Source: Physella acuta (Eukaryota; Mollusca; Gastropoda; Physidae). Taken from it: a stretch of DNA of 64,000 nt. The notes under the pieces are model-generated. The model was not told the origin of the DNA. It worked only from the letters and a program-made list of their open reading frames with translations, and did no database searches. Below are positions 1 to 12,276 of this stretch, one piece after another. The stretch spans positions 1,080,001-1,144,000 of the forward strand of contig NW_026731674.1 in the NCBI RefSeq assembly GCF_028476545.1, in the 5' to 3' direction. How positions within the stretch are numbered: the stretch's first letter is position 1; the number at the start of each line of letters is the position of its first letter. The translations under genes were made by a program, and so were the position numbers.

Positions 1-1092
1 TATTCTGTAGGACCTACACAATCTACGTGTATTCTGTAAGACCTACACAATCTACATGTATTCTGTAGGACCTACACAATCTACATCTATTCTGTAGGAC
101 CTACACAATCTACATGTATTCTGTAGGACCTACACAATCTACATGTATTCTGTAGGACCTACACAATCTACATGTATTCTTTAGGACCTACACAATCTAC
201 ATCTATTCTGTAGGACCTACACAATCTACATGTATTCTGTAGGACCTACACAATCTACATGTATTCTGTAGGACCTACACAATCTACATGTATTCTGTAG
301 GACCTACACAATCTACATGTATTCTTTAGGACCTACACAATCTACATCTATTCAGTAGGACCTACACAATCTACATGTATTCTGTAGGACCTACACAATC
401 TACATGTATTCTGTAGGACCTACACAATCTACATGTATTCTGTAGGACCTACACAATCTACATGTATTCTTTAGGACCTACACAATCTACATCTATTCTG
501 TAGGACCTACACAATCTACATGTATTCTGTAGGACCTACACAATCTACATGTATTCTGTAGGACCTACACAATCTACGTGTATTCTGTAAGACCTACACA
601 ATCTACATGTATTCTGTAGGACCTACACAATCTACATGTATTCTGTAGGACCTACACAATCTACATGTATTCTGTAGGACCTACACAATCTACATGTATT
701 CTTTAGGACCTACACAATCTACATCTATTCTGTAGGACCTACACAATCTACATGTATTCTGTAGGACCTACACAATCTACATGTATTCTGTAGGACCTAC
801 ACAATCTACATGTATTCTGTAGGACCTACACAATCTACATGTATTCTGTAGGACCTACACAATCTACATGTATTCTGTAGGACCTACACAATCTACATGT
901 ATTCTGTAGGACCTACACAATCTACATGTATTCTGTAGGACCTACACAATCTACATGTATTCTGTAGGACCTACACAATCTACATGTATTCTTTAGGACC
1001 TACACAATCTACATCTATTCTGTAGGACCTACACAATCTACATGTATTCTGTAGGACCTACACAATCTACATGTATTCTGTAGGACCTACAC
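1..1092. repeat. 29-bp satellite array
   Basis: About 37 copies of a 29-bp unit beginning TATTCTGTAGGACCTACACA. Variants CTTTAGG and ACATCTATT recur at about 180, 325, 470, 700 and 990, that is at multiples of 29 (5, 5, 8, 10 units), showing higher-order structure. The array continues past the left edge and probably lies in EML intron 3. Confidence 0.97.
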
Positions 1093-1191
1093 ATTTTAAA
1101 ATACTTATCCTTCTTACATGTCAGAGCAACACACTAACTTAGAAATATCCCTGTTCATTCTCATGTTTTAGCCAAAAATATGGAGTGAAAA

Positions 1192-1969
1192 CTAGCCTTA
1201 ACATAGTTCTCACTCAGGTCTCATAGTTTACACTAGCCTTAACATAGTTCTCACCCAGGTCTCATAGTTTACACTAGCCTTAACATAGTTCTCACCCAGG
1301 TCTCATAGTTTACACTAGCCTTAACATAGTTCTCACTCAGGTCTCATAGTTTACACTAGCCTTAACATACTTCTCACTCAGGTCTCATAGTTTACACTAG
1401 CCTTAACATAGTTCTCACCCAGGTCTCATAGTTTACACTAGCCTTAACATAGTTCTCACTCAGGTCTCATAGTTTACACTAGCCTTAACATAGTTCTCAC
1501 CCAGGTCTCATAGTTTACACTAGCCTTAACATAGTTCTCACTCAGGTCTCATAGTTTACACTAGCCTTAACATAGTTCTCACTCAGGTCTCATAGTTTAC
1601 ACTAGCCTTAACATACTTCTCACTCAGGTCTCATAGTTTACACTAGCCTTAACATACTTCTCACTCAGGTCTCATAGTTTACACTAGCCTTAACATAGTT
1701 CTCACTCAGGTCTCATAGTTTACACTAGCCTTAACATACTTCTCACTCAGGTCTCATAGTTTACACTAGCCTTAACATAGTTCTCACTCAGGTCTCATAG
1801 TTTACACTAGCCTTAACATACTTCTCACTCAGGTCTCATAGTTTACACTAGCCTTAACATAGTTCTCACTCAGGTCTCATAGTTTACACTAGCCTTAACA
1901 TAGTTCTCACTCAGGTCTCATAGTTTACACTAGCCTTAACATAGTTCTCACTCAGGTCTCATAGTTTAC
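1192..1969. repeat. 41-bp tandem array
   Basis: 19 copies of a 41-bp unit beginning ACTAGCCTTAACATAGTTCT. Only two sites vary: CACTCAG/CACCCAG and ATAGTTC/ATACTTC. Confidence 0.97.
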
Positions 1970-3435
1970 ATCAAGTTTTTTGTTAACTTGCACTTCTGGA
2001 TGCTTTTGACCATATTTGCATTTAGAAAAAAAATATCTAACTTTAATGAAAGAAAAATTTGTAATGTGTTTAAGAATTCAATTTGTTCTTTGGTGAATTG
2101 TGTTGGCTTTCATAGACAAAAGTTTAAATGATATGAATATTTGTTTAAAATTTGGCATAATAAAAAAAAGAGTGCAACTTTTCAGAACTTGTAGAATTCT
2201 GGCTAGAATCTAGTAACTCTATCAAACAGTTGTATAATTAGTGTAAATTAAAATTTGATTGCTATCAATGCATGAAAATAAAAACTTAAACAGTTTTAAA
2301 GAACAAACTCAGAATATTTTTTCAGGTTTCATGACCATCAAAATTGTTTTCAAACCCTTTGTTACTGTTATATGTAAATAATATGTTTAGTTCTTTCTTT
2401 CAAGTGCCTAACATGGTCAAAGTATTTGAAAGGCTTCAGATTAAAATTGTAAAAAAACTGAGCATATCCCCTTAAGACAAGGTCTATCAGAATACATTGT
2501 ATCATCAAGCTAGTAATGTTGGTGTATAGGAGGTCTCATGCTATTATTGATCAATGGAGTACTAGATACACGAGCATGCAGTTGTCACGGTCCAGTAACT
2601 ACACGAGCATGCAGTTGTTCCATTTACCCGTGAGGCATCCCGGACCATCTGATCACATCAAACACTCTACTTTAGAAACTAACAAAAAATGGTGGGCCTA
2701 GGAGTGGTCGCTAAAAATAGAAAAATGAGCGTATACATCAAACACCAAAAGCGAAAAAATCCAGTAGCTACAGGTCTAGCGGCGACTTACTCAGCCATTA
2801 CGATCTACACCACTATCGCAGCAACAGCTAGCAGCCGACTGAGGACCTAGCAACGGCTGGGTTTTGCTTCCCGTTCATCGATTTGCTTGCCCGTGACGTA
2901 CGAGTGTTGTGTGCTGGTGGGGGGTCAAGGACAGAGGCTGACACGTATCAAGGCGGAAGCCTACCGTGTTTCCCCCTTTAAATCTACATCTGCTACATTT
3001 TTTTCACCCAGTGTCCGAGAATGAATCACTCCATGGGGTAAGGAGTGGGGTAAGGCAGAGGCGGAATTACAGTACCGCCAGACCCAAGGGGTGGGGGTGG
3101 GAGGGGGGACGCCATTTAGGGGCCCATAGTCGACCATAATTTTTTTTTAGTTATGTTTAAAAATAAACATAACGAGAGAAACCATTACAGACACGAAGCT
3201 TTCATGCTTCATATTCTTTTGTCCGACTTGACAAAAGAATGCATTACGGCAAACATAGATATAGAAACACAGATTTTCAAAACAGACTAATAGCACTCAC
3301 ACAGATGACGTGTAGTTAAAAAAATATAATTTTAAATTTGTTTTCAAAACTCGAAAAAGTCCGGAATGAGTATTCTATGTTCGCATTTTCGTATTTTGTT
3401 AACACTCACACACACACACACATATATACATATAT
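1970..3435. other. No gene seen; AT-rich intron DNA
   Basis: Probable EML intron 3. It holds A/T-rich unique sequence, a short direct repeat ACACGAGCATGCAGTTGT (about 2570 and 2602), and a more GC-rich block at 2750-3120. No exon of the EML HELP/WD40 part could be read on either strand. Confidence 0.6.
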
Positions 3436-4421
3436 GGGGTCGTCCATAAATGACGTCACACTCGTAGGGGGGAGGGGGGGCGTAATTTTGTGACTGTGTG
3501 TGATGAGGGGGAGGGGGTTCGGATGGTGTGACGTCACTTTTTTTTTGCATTATAAAAAAGCAATGTTAGAAAACGGTTTTTGCCGTTATTTCGCGTTTTT
3601 GAAAACGGTTTCTAACATTGCTTTTTACTTTCTCGTATATACGAAGTATAGAGAAAGTATTGTAATCGTGCAAAAAAAAAAATCGAGATTTTTACAGATC
3701 TCGACGTTTTACACCTTACTGATACGGAAAAACATAATCTTGTCCGTATGTCTGTGTGTGTGTGTGTGTCTGTGTGTGTGTCCGTGTGTAAACACGATAA
3801 CTTGAGTACCGTTACAGCTAGGTTGATGAAATTTCACATATAAGTATTATATCAAAATCGTAGATCCGTATCAACTTTTGAGCGATTTCCGATAACCGGA
3901 AGTGGTACTTTTCCTACTTTGAATTTTCCAAAAGCCTATAACTTGAGTACTATTTCAGATAGATAAATGAAATTTCACATGTAAGTAAAAGATCTAATTC
4001 TCTACCTTCTGTTAAATTTTGAGTAATTTCCGTTGACTGGAAGTAGTAATTTACGCTACTTCCGATTTCTCAAAAAACTAATGTAAATTTTAAAAGTACT
4101 AATAATATTGCGCACTATTATGCGCTTTTTTATTGGGCGTTCACTTGGTGTGCAATTAATTTGTCTACGAGATTTTATTCTATTTTTAAAACTTTAAGTA
4201 TTTAAAATGGATTAAAAATCATGTCTATAGCCCGAGTTCCCATCCCCTGTTATTTTATATAAGAATATTCGAGAAAGTTTAGGGGAGATCACTCCCGGTT
4301 TATTTATAATGCAAAGTGTAACATCCGCACCATCTGAACCCCCCCCCCCCTCATCACACATCGTCACAAAATTATGGACCCCCTCCCCCCTACGAGTGTG
4401 ATGTCATTTATGGACCACCCC
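3436..4421. mobile_element. DNA element with ~100-bp terminal inverted repeats
   Basis: The left end GGGGTCGTCCATAAATGACG is mirrored at the right end (TATGGACCACCCC ending at 4421). Inverted similarity continues for about 100 bp, including CACTCGTAGGGGGGAGGG and TGTGTGATGAGGGGG. The interior (~790 bp) has a hairpin (15-bp arms AAGCAATGTTAGAAA) and two degenerate ~130-bp direct repeats carrying TAACTTGAGTAC and TGAAATTTCACAT. No transposase is seen, so it is non-autonomous; superfamily unknown, and no clear target-site duplication. Confidence 0.7.
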
Positions 4422-4764
4422 TCTAACTTGAGTACTTTTTATTATTACAAGCTTTTATTACACTCACTTCCTCTGTCTGTCTGTCTAGATCGAAACGCCG
4501 GAGCGAAAATTCGGACCCTTCTAACTGACAGATACGGTTCGTAATTGGTACGTGGTTCAAGACATGAAGACAATGCAATCTAAAATTAAATTTGACTTAA
4601 TTGGATGCCTAATTAATTTTTTATGAATTAATTAAAATTTGGACCGAATTAGTAGGCAGTTCTATCCACACGCGTCATCACGGCCGTGTTGGGGGTGGAG
4701 CGAAGGGGGCTCTACGTCAAAAGCGCGTCATCACGTTCATTAGGCGCGCGATGGTTTTTAGTCG

Positions 4765-4806
4765 GGTCAGCAGTCTAGTTCTTTACCACTAGACTACGCC
4801 ATCCCA
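4765..4806 (-). repeat. tRNA-like fragment, possible SINE head
   Basis: On the minus strand, GGGATGGCGTAGTCTAGTGG resembles the 5' part and A box of a tRNA (TGGCNNAGTNGG type) with a short stem after it. No B box follows. It sits in an insertion present only in the left arm of the foldback element. Weak evidence. Confidence 0.3.
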
Positions 4807-5053
4807 TAATATTTTACTGAAACTTAAGCTATAAACTTGACAATGGTTTTTAGTCATGTAACTATTGTAAATAAAACATGTTAAGTACTGAAAAAAAATT
4901 CATAAAAAAACGTTTTAATAACAAGCTTTTATGTAATAATGCACTAAAAAGTAGAAAATAAAGTATACACTACTATTTAAATAACTATAAAGAAAAGCTC
5001 TGTTCTTAAATATTTGTAAAGGTATCCAATGGATTACTAAAGTGACTAACACT

Positions 5054-5330
5054 TTTCTTTATAGTAGTGTCTAATATTTAGGAAGAGACCCACGCTTTTC
5101 TTTATAGTAGTGTCTAATATTTAGGAAGAGACCCACGCTTTTCTTTATAGTAGTGTCTAATATTTAGGAAGAGACCCACGCTTTTCTTTATAGTAGTGTC
5201 TAATATTTAGGAAGAGACCCACGCTTTTCTTTATTGTTGTGTCTAATATTTAGGAAGTGACCCACGCTTTTCTTTATAGTAGTGTCTAATATTTAGGAAG
5301 AGACCCACGCTTTTCTTTATAGTTATTTAA
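5054..5330. repeat. 43-bp tandem array inside foldback element
   Basis: About 6.4 copies of a unit with TTTCTTTATAGTAGTGTCTA and TTAGGAAGAGACCC. It sits in the loop between the inverted arms, and its unit shares CTTTATAGT with the arm ends. Confidence 0.93.
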
Positions 5331-6185
5331 ATAGTAGTGTATAATTTATTTCTTTGAATAAGTTTGAATAGTTTCCATTTACCGGAAGCAGTACTTTACT
5401 TTAAATACAATTTCTCAAACAAAACAAACAACGCATATGAATTTATAAGTAATAATATTTCGCACTTTTAAACATTCATTGTTTGCTGTTCACTTGGTGC
5501 GCTATTTTTTAGCGCAATTTCCATACGGACAATTGCGATTATTAACTCGTTCTGGATGGATGTGTGTCCGATGTGTGTCCGCAGCTTTAAGTCGTATCTC
5601 CTCCTCAACGAAGCAATATCGAGGACTAGTTCCAAAAGCAAATATGTTAAGCAAGTTCCGAGGATGATTGTGGGCCAAAAAAAATCCCGGAATAGTGGGA
5701 TTTCCCGGAAAAGCCAAAAAACCTCGAAAAAATGCAGTTTCTTTTCTTTATAGTTATTTAAATAGTAGTCTATAATTTATTTTCTACTTTTTAGTGCATC
5801 ATTACATAAAAGCTTGTTATTAAAACGTTTTTTATGAATTTTTTTTCAGTACTTTACATGTTTTATTTACACTAGAGTTTCATGACTAAAAACCATTGCG
5901 TGCCTATTGAACGTGATGGCGCAGCTATTGAACGTGATGACGCGTGTGGTGTGGTTGGATAAACATGCCTACTAATTCGGTCCAAATTTTAATTAATTCA
6001 TATAAAATTAATTAGGCATCCAATTTAGTCAAATTTAATTTCAGATTGCATTATCTTCATGTCTTGACCCACGTGCCAACTGTGAACCGTATCGGTCAAG
6101 TAGAAGTGTCCGAATTTTCACTCCGGCGTTTTGATCAAGACTGACGACTGACAGAGGAAGTGAGTTAAATAAAAGCTTGTAAAAA

Positions 6186-6440
6186 ATTTTTTTGATAAAA
6201 AACGTTTTAATAACAAGCTCGTGATGACGAGCTATTGAACGTGATGACGTGTGTGGTGTGGTTGGGTAGATATGCCTACTAATTCGGTCCAAATTTTAAT
6301 TAATTCATAAAAAACTGTGAATGGTATCTGTCAAGTAGAAGTGTCCGAATTTTTGCTCCGGCGTTTCGATCTAGACAGACTGACGACAGACTGTCGACAG
6401 ACAGAGGAAGTGAGTTAAATAGAAGTTTGTAAAAACAAGT
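6186..6440. mobile_element. Extra copy of foldback-element right arm
   Basis: Repeats the 5920-6185 arm in the same orientation with an internal deletion: AACGTGATGACGTGTGTGGT, then GCCTACTAATTCGGTCC, then GTGTCCGAATTTTTGCTCCG and CAGAGGAAGTGAGTTAAAT. It may be a second, truncated insertion or a local tandem duplication of the arm. Confidence 0.7.
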
Positions 6441-7109
6441 TAAGCTCTTACCTACAAAAAAAAAAAAAAAATTGCCAACAAAAAACTCGATTTAATAAAC
6501 TTTGTCTAGATACATTACAAATTTTATTTCTGGAGAGAATATTCCCTTTGAAAGGGAGTCCATCGCTAGGTTTACGTTCTGTAACATAATTTAAGACCTA
6601 TGTTCAATTTTCATCCTTGAGCCAATTTTTTTTGTCTGTCCATGTGTTGTATACACTAAAACTTCAGTGACTATTAAGACAGATTGACGAAATTTCATGT
6701 ATAAGTATTAGGCCTATTTCAGATTTCTAGTTTTCTGTCAACTTATAAGTGATTTTCATTAACCGGAAGTGGTCCTTAACTACAATGCCGGGTTAAGATG
6801 GTTAAGTTAGGTAGACGAAATATCACATATAAATATAATATATAACATTTGAACGATTTCCATTAACCGGAAGAGGTACTTTATTGCTGTGTTAATTAAC
6901 ACCATAACTTGAGTGCTGTTTCAGTTAGGTGTACACAATCCAGAAGTATAAGTTCTTATTATCTTCCTAATACAAAATTTTGAGTACGTTTAGTGACCAG
7001 AAATATTACTTTACTACTATACTATGTCTCATTGTTTTTTCAAAACGTCTCTTCTACTGGACCCATTTTCTTTCAAAAATTATAAATGCAGATTTAAACA
7101 AAGCAGTGT
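6441..7109. other. No gene; degenerate ~120-bp repeats
   Basis: Contains three loose copies of the motif set seen at 3795-4060 (TTAACCGGAAGTGGTCC, GACGAAATTTCATGTATAAG), so probably an old relative of the 3436-4421 element interior. No exon or intact ORF is seen. Confidence 0.5.
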
Positions 7110-9513
7110 AGTATGTCTAGGATCATAGTGGTGAGTATGTCTAGAATCATAGTGGTATGTCTAGGATCATAGTGGTGAGTATGTCTAGGATCATAGTGGT
7201 GAGTATGTCTAGGATCATAGTGGTGAGTATGTCTAGGATCATAGTGGTATGTCTAGGATCATAGTGGTGAGTATGTCTAGGATCATAGTGGTGAGTATGT
7301 CTAGGATCATAGTGGTGAGTATGTCTAGGATCATAGTGGTGAGTATGTCTAGGATCATAGTGGTGAGTATGTCTAGGATCATAGTGGTGAGTATGTCTAG
7401 GATCATAGTGGTGAGTATGTCTAGGATCATAGTGGTGAGTATGTCTAGGATCATAGTGGTATGTCTAGGATCATAGTGGTATGTCTAGGATCATAGTGGT
7501 ATGTCTAGGATCATAGTGGTGAGTATGTCTAGGATCATAGTGGTGTGTATGTCTAGGATCATAGTGGTATGTCTAGGATCATAGTGGTGAGTATGTCTAG
7601 GATCATAGTGGTGAGTATGTCTAGGATCATAGTGGTGAGTATGTCTAGGATCATAGTGGTGAGTATGTCTAGGATCATAGTGGTGTGTCTAGGATCATAG
7701 TGGTGAGTATGTCTAGGATCATAGTGGTGAGTATGTCTAGGATCATAGTGGTGAGTATGTCTAGGATCATAGTGGTATGTCTAGGATCATAGTGGTGAGT
7801 ATGTCTAGGATCATAGTGGTATGTCTAGGATCATAGTGGTGTGTCTAGGATCATAGTGGTGAGTATGTCTAGGATCATAGTGGTGAGTATGTCTAGGATC
7901 ATAGTGGTGAGTATGTCTAGGATCATAGTGGTGAGTATGTCTAGGATCATAGTGGTGTGTCTAGGATCATAGTGGTGAGTATGTCTAGGATCATAGTGGT
8001 GAGTATGTCTAGGATCATAGTGGTGAGTATGTCTAGGATCATAGTGGTGAGTATGTCTAGGATCATAGTGGTGAGTATGTCTAGGATCATAGTGGTATGT
8101 CTAGGATCATAGTGGTATGTCTAGGATCATAGTGGTATGTCTAGGATCATAGTGGTATGTCTAGGATCATAGTGGTATGTCTAGGATCATAGTGGTATGT
8201 CTAGGATCATAGTGGTATGTCTAGGATCATAGTGGTATGTCTAGGATCATAGTGGTATGTCTAGGATCATAGTGGTATGTCTAGGATCATAGTGGTATGT
8301 CTAGGATCATAGTGGTATGTCTAGGATCATAGTGGTATGTCTAGGATCATAGTGGTATGTCTAGGATCATAGTGGTGTGTATGTCTAAGATCATAGTGGT
8401 GAGTATGTCTAGGATCATAGTGGTGAGTATGTCTAGGATCATAGTGGTATGTCTAGGATCATAGTGGTGAGTATGTCTAGGATCATAGTGGTGAGTATGT
8501 CTAGGATCATAGTGGTGAGTATGTCTAGGATCATAGTGGTGAGTATGTCTAGGATCATAGTGGTGAGTCTAGGATCATAGTGGTGAGTATGTCTAGGATC
8601 ATAGTGGTGAGTCTAGGATCATAGTGGTGTGTCTAGGATCATAGTGGTGAGTATGTCTAGGATCATAGTGGTGAGTATGTCTAGGATCATAGTGGTGAGT
8701 ATGTCTAGGATCATAGTGGTGAGTATGTCTAGGATCATAGTGGTGTGTATGTCTAGGATCATGGTGGTATGTCTAGGATCATAGTGGTGAGTATGTCTAG
8801 GATCATAGTGGTGAGTATGTCTAGGATCATAGTGGTGTGTATGTCTAGGATCATAGTGGTGAGTATGTCTAGGATCATAGTGGTGAGTATGTCTAGGATC
8901 ATAGTGGTGTGTATGTCTAGGATCATGGTGGTATGTCTAGGATCATAGTGGTGAGTATGTCTAGGATCATAGTGGTGAGTATGTCTAGGATCATAGTGGT
9001 GAGTCTAGGATCATAGTGGTGAGTCTAGGATCATAGTGGTGAGTATGTCTAGGATCATAGTGGTGAGTATGTCTAGGATCATAGTGGTGTGTCTAGGATC
9101 ATAGTGGTGAGTATGTCTAGGATCATAGTGGTGAGTATGTCTAGGATCATAGTGGTGAGTATGTCTAGGATCATAGTGGTGAGTATGTCTAGGATCATAG
9201 TGGTGAGTATGTCTAAGATCATAGTGGTGAGTATGTCTAGGATCATAGTGGTGAGTATGTCTAGGATCATAGTGGTGAGTATGTCTAGGATCATAGTGGT
9301 GAGTATGTCTAGGATCATAGTGGTGAGTATGTCTAGGATCATAGTGGTGAGTATGTCTAGGATCATAGTGGTGAGTATGTCTAGGATCATAGTGGTGAGT
9401 ATGTCTAGGATCATAGTGGTGAGTATGTCTAGGATCATAGTGGTATGTCTAGGATCATAGTGGTGAGTATGTCTAGGATCATAGTGGTGAGTATGTCTAG
9501 GATCATAGGGGTG
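7110..9513. repeat. 24/20-bp tandem array
   Basis: About 105 copies of a unit beginning GAGTATGTCTAGGATCATAG. Two length classes differ by four bases (24 with GAGTATG, 20 with ATG, GTG or GAG). About 14 consecutive 20-bp units run from 8095 to 8373. Lies in EML intron 3. Confidence 0.97.
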
Positions 9514-9977
9514 AGGCGCGTGTTGGATCTCACTATCGAGGTGTCAAGGGCGTCGCAGGGTGCTCTCGGAAGCCACCGGTTGCACTATCGCAGGGGCGCC
9601 TATCACTATTTCTTGGTCGGTTTAGTCATCAAATGTTGTGTCCCACCCTGTACCTACTGTTGGGGGCTCTTTAAAACAAATGTAGGTGCCACAGTGCATG
9701 ACTAAAATTAATTTTAGTAACTGTAAACAAAAAAAATTCTGCTGCTAATTACAATATCTCTGGGGGATCAAGTGATGTATTATTCAATGCCTTAGAGTTT
9801 GTTCTGCTCTAGGTCCAAGTGTTACAGGAGAAATTATGTTTGAAGATTACAAACAATGTAAGAGAACAGAAATAGGTAGTCAGGACCTCAGGGGGAGACA
9901 TTTGCTCAAACTCAACAACAGCAATCTAACAGACATCACAGCTCATGCTATTAGTGATACAACACTGCTTTACACTC
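9514..9977. other. Single-copy spacer, nothing identified
   Basis: A GC-richer stretch at 9520-9680 (GGCGCGTGTTGGATCTCACT and following) and then AT-rich DNA. It does not read as an EML exon on the minus strand and no known family was recognised. Confidence 0.45.
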
Positions 9978-11958
9978 GGCTAAAGCTGCCAACCATTTGG
10001 CTAAAGCTGCCAACCATCTGGCTAAAGCTGCCAACCATCTGGGTAAAGCTGCCAGCCAACCATCTGGCTAAAGCTGCCAACCATCTGGGTAAAGCTGCCA
10101 GCCATCTGGCTAAAGCTGCCAGCCAACCATCTGGCTAAAGCTGCCAACCATCTGACTAAAGCTGCCAACCATCTGGCTAAAGCTGCCAGCCAACCATCTG
10201 GCTAAAGCTGCCAACCATCTGGCTAAAGCTGGCAGCCAACCATCTGGCTAAAGCTGCCAACCATCTGGCTAAAGCTACCAGCCATCTGGCTAAAGCTGCC
10301 AACCATCTGGCTAAAGCTGCCAGCCAACCATCTGGCTAAAGCTGCCAGCCAACCATCTGGCTAAAGCTGCCAACCATCTGGCTAAAGCTGCCAACCATCT
10401 GGCTAAAGCTGCCAACCATCTGGCTAAAGCTGCCAACCATCTGGCTAAAGCTGCCAACCATCTGGCTAAAGCTGCCAACCATTTGGCTAAAGCTGCCAAC
10501 CATCTGGCTAAAGCTGCCAGCCAACCATCTGGCTAAAGCTGCCAGCCAACCATCTGGCTAAAGCTGCCAACCATCTGGGTAAAGCTGCCAGCCAACCATC
10601 TGGCTAAAGCTGCCAACCATCTGGGTAAAGCTGCCAGCCATCTGGCTAAAGCTGCCAACCATTTGGCTAAAGCTGCCAACCATCTGGCTAAAGCTGCCAA
10701 CCATCTGGCTAAAGCTGTCAGCCAACCATCTGGCTAAAGCTGCCAGCCAGCCATCTGGCTAAAGCTGCCAGCCATCTGGCTAAAGCTGCCAGCCAACCAT
10801 CTGGCTAAAGCTGCCAGCCATTTGGCTAAAGCTGCCAACCATCTGGCTAAAGCTGCCAACCATCTGGCTAAAGCTGCCAACCATTTGGCTAAAGCTGCCA
10901 GCCAACCATCTGGCTAAAGCTGCCAGCCAACCATCTGGCTAAAGCTGCCAACCATCTGGCTAAAGCTGCCAGCCATCTGGCTAAAGCTGCCAACCATCTG
11001 GCTAAAGCTGCCAGCCAACCATCTGGCTAAAGCTGCCAACCATCTGGCTAAAGCTGCCAACCATCTGGCTAAAGCTGCCAACCATCTGGCTAAAGCTGCC
11101 AGCCATCTGGCTAAAGCTGCCAACCATCTGGCTAAAGCTGCCAACCATCTGGCTAAAGCTGCCAACCATTTGGCTAAAGCTGCCAACCATCTGGCTAAAG
11201 CTGCCAACCATCTGGCTAAAGCTGCCAGCCAACCATCTGGCTAAAGCTGCCAGCCAGCCATCTGGCTAAAGCTGCCAGCCAGCCATCTGGCTAAAGCTGC
11301 CAGCCAGCCATCTGGCTAAAGCTGCCAGCCAGCCATCTGGCTAAAGCTGCCAGCCAACCATCTGGCTAAAGCTGCCAACCATCTGGCTAAAGCTGCCAGC
11401 CATCTGGCTAAAGCTGCCAACCATCTGGCTAAAGCTGCCAGCCAACCATCTGGCTAAAGCTGCCAACCATCTGGCTAAAGCTGCCAACCATCTGGCTAAA
11501 GCTGCCAACCATCTGGCTAAAGCTGCCAGCCATCTGGCTAAAGCTGCCAACCATCTGGCTAAAGCTGCCAACCATCTGGCTAAAGCTGCCAACCATTTGG
11601 CTAAAGCTGCCAACCATCTGGCTAAAGCTGCCAACCATCTGGCTAAAGCTGCCAACCATCTGGCTAAAGCTGCCAGCCAACCATCTGGCTAAAGCTGCCA
11701 GCCAGCCATCTGGCTAAAGCTGCCAGCCAGCCATCTGGCTAAAGCTGCCAGCCAGCCATCTGGCTAAAGCTGCCAGCCAGCCATCTGGCTAAAGCTGCCA
11801 GCCAACCATCTGGCTAAAGCTGCCAGCCAACCATCTGGCTAAAGCTGCCAGCCAACCATCTGGCTAAAGCTGCCAACCAACCATCTGGCTAAAGCTGCCA
11901 GCCATCTGGCTAAAGCTGCCAACCATCTGGCTAAAGCTGCCAACCATCTGGCTAAAGC
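9978..11958. repeat. 21/25-bp tandem array at EML exon 3 donor
   Basis: About 88 copies of a unit beginning GCTGCCAACCATCTGGCTAA. The 25-bp class has an extra AGCC after GCTGCC. Length classes are interspersed. A block around 10930-11230 recurs nearly unchanged around 11355-11680. The array stops about 17 bp from the exon 3 donor. Confidence 0.97.
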
Positions 11959-11975
11959 ATCAAGAGTGTACTCAC

Positions 11976-12240
11976 GATGTGGGTGTAAGCTGTGAGTTGG
12001 AGAGCTCTACTGAGGTGGACAGGGAAGACCACTTGGCCAGGCTGTGAGCTGAGGAGAGGCGAGCAGTTCTGGGGGAACTTCTGTGAGTAGATGGGGCGTT
12101 TCTGTGGGACATGACATTCACATTCTCTAAGGCACTCAGATGCTTTTTACTGACATTGTTTTCAATTCCAGCCACGGAGCGGGGCCGAATCAAGGTCACC
12201 CTGCCATGAGAGCGAGAGGGTAGGGCACTGCTGGCTGAAC
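11976..12240 (-). CDS. EML: EML coding exon 3, basic Ser-rich linker
   Basis: Acceptor CTCTACTACCACAG lies above 12240 and donor GTGAGT below 11976. The 265-bp exon joins exon 2 in phase and encodes a linker rich in Ser, Arg and His (for example SASSALPSRSHGRV and THRSSPRTARLSSAHS). It shows no domain. Its position after the coiled coil and its composition match the low-complexity microtubule-binding linker of EML proteins. It ends in phase 2, so coding continues to the left. Confidence 0.78.
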
Positions 12241-12276
12241 CTGTGGTAGTAGAGAAATATGAGGATACAACATTGG

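Larger units (their letters stand above)
4447..6181. mobile_element. Foldback-type element with ~450-550 bp inverted arms
   Basis: The left arm 4447-5000 reappears inverted at 5738-6181, by eye at about 85-90% identity. It starts ACAAGCTTTTAT and ends ATAAAAGCTTGT. Shared blocks include CGCCGGAG, GGATGCCTAATTAATTTT and GGACCGAATTAGTAGGCA. The central part holds a 43-bp tandem array and about 400 bp of other sequence. No protein-coding capacity is seen; it looks like a non-autonomous DNA transposon. Confidence 0.75.

Noticed and set aside
1970-7109. Endogenous retrovirus, LTR or Polinton-type element
   Set aside because: No long terminal direct repeats and no reverse transcriptase, integrase, capsid or polymerase-like peptide were seen; inverted-repeat DNA elements explain the repeats found.
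9514-9705. GC-rich segment as a possible further EML exon
   Set aside because: Neither strand gives a HELP or WD40-like peptide, and no acceptor/donor pair keeps the frame left by exon 3.
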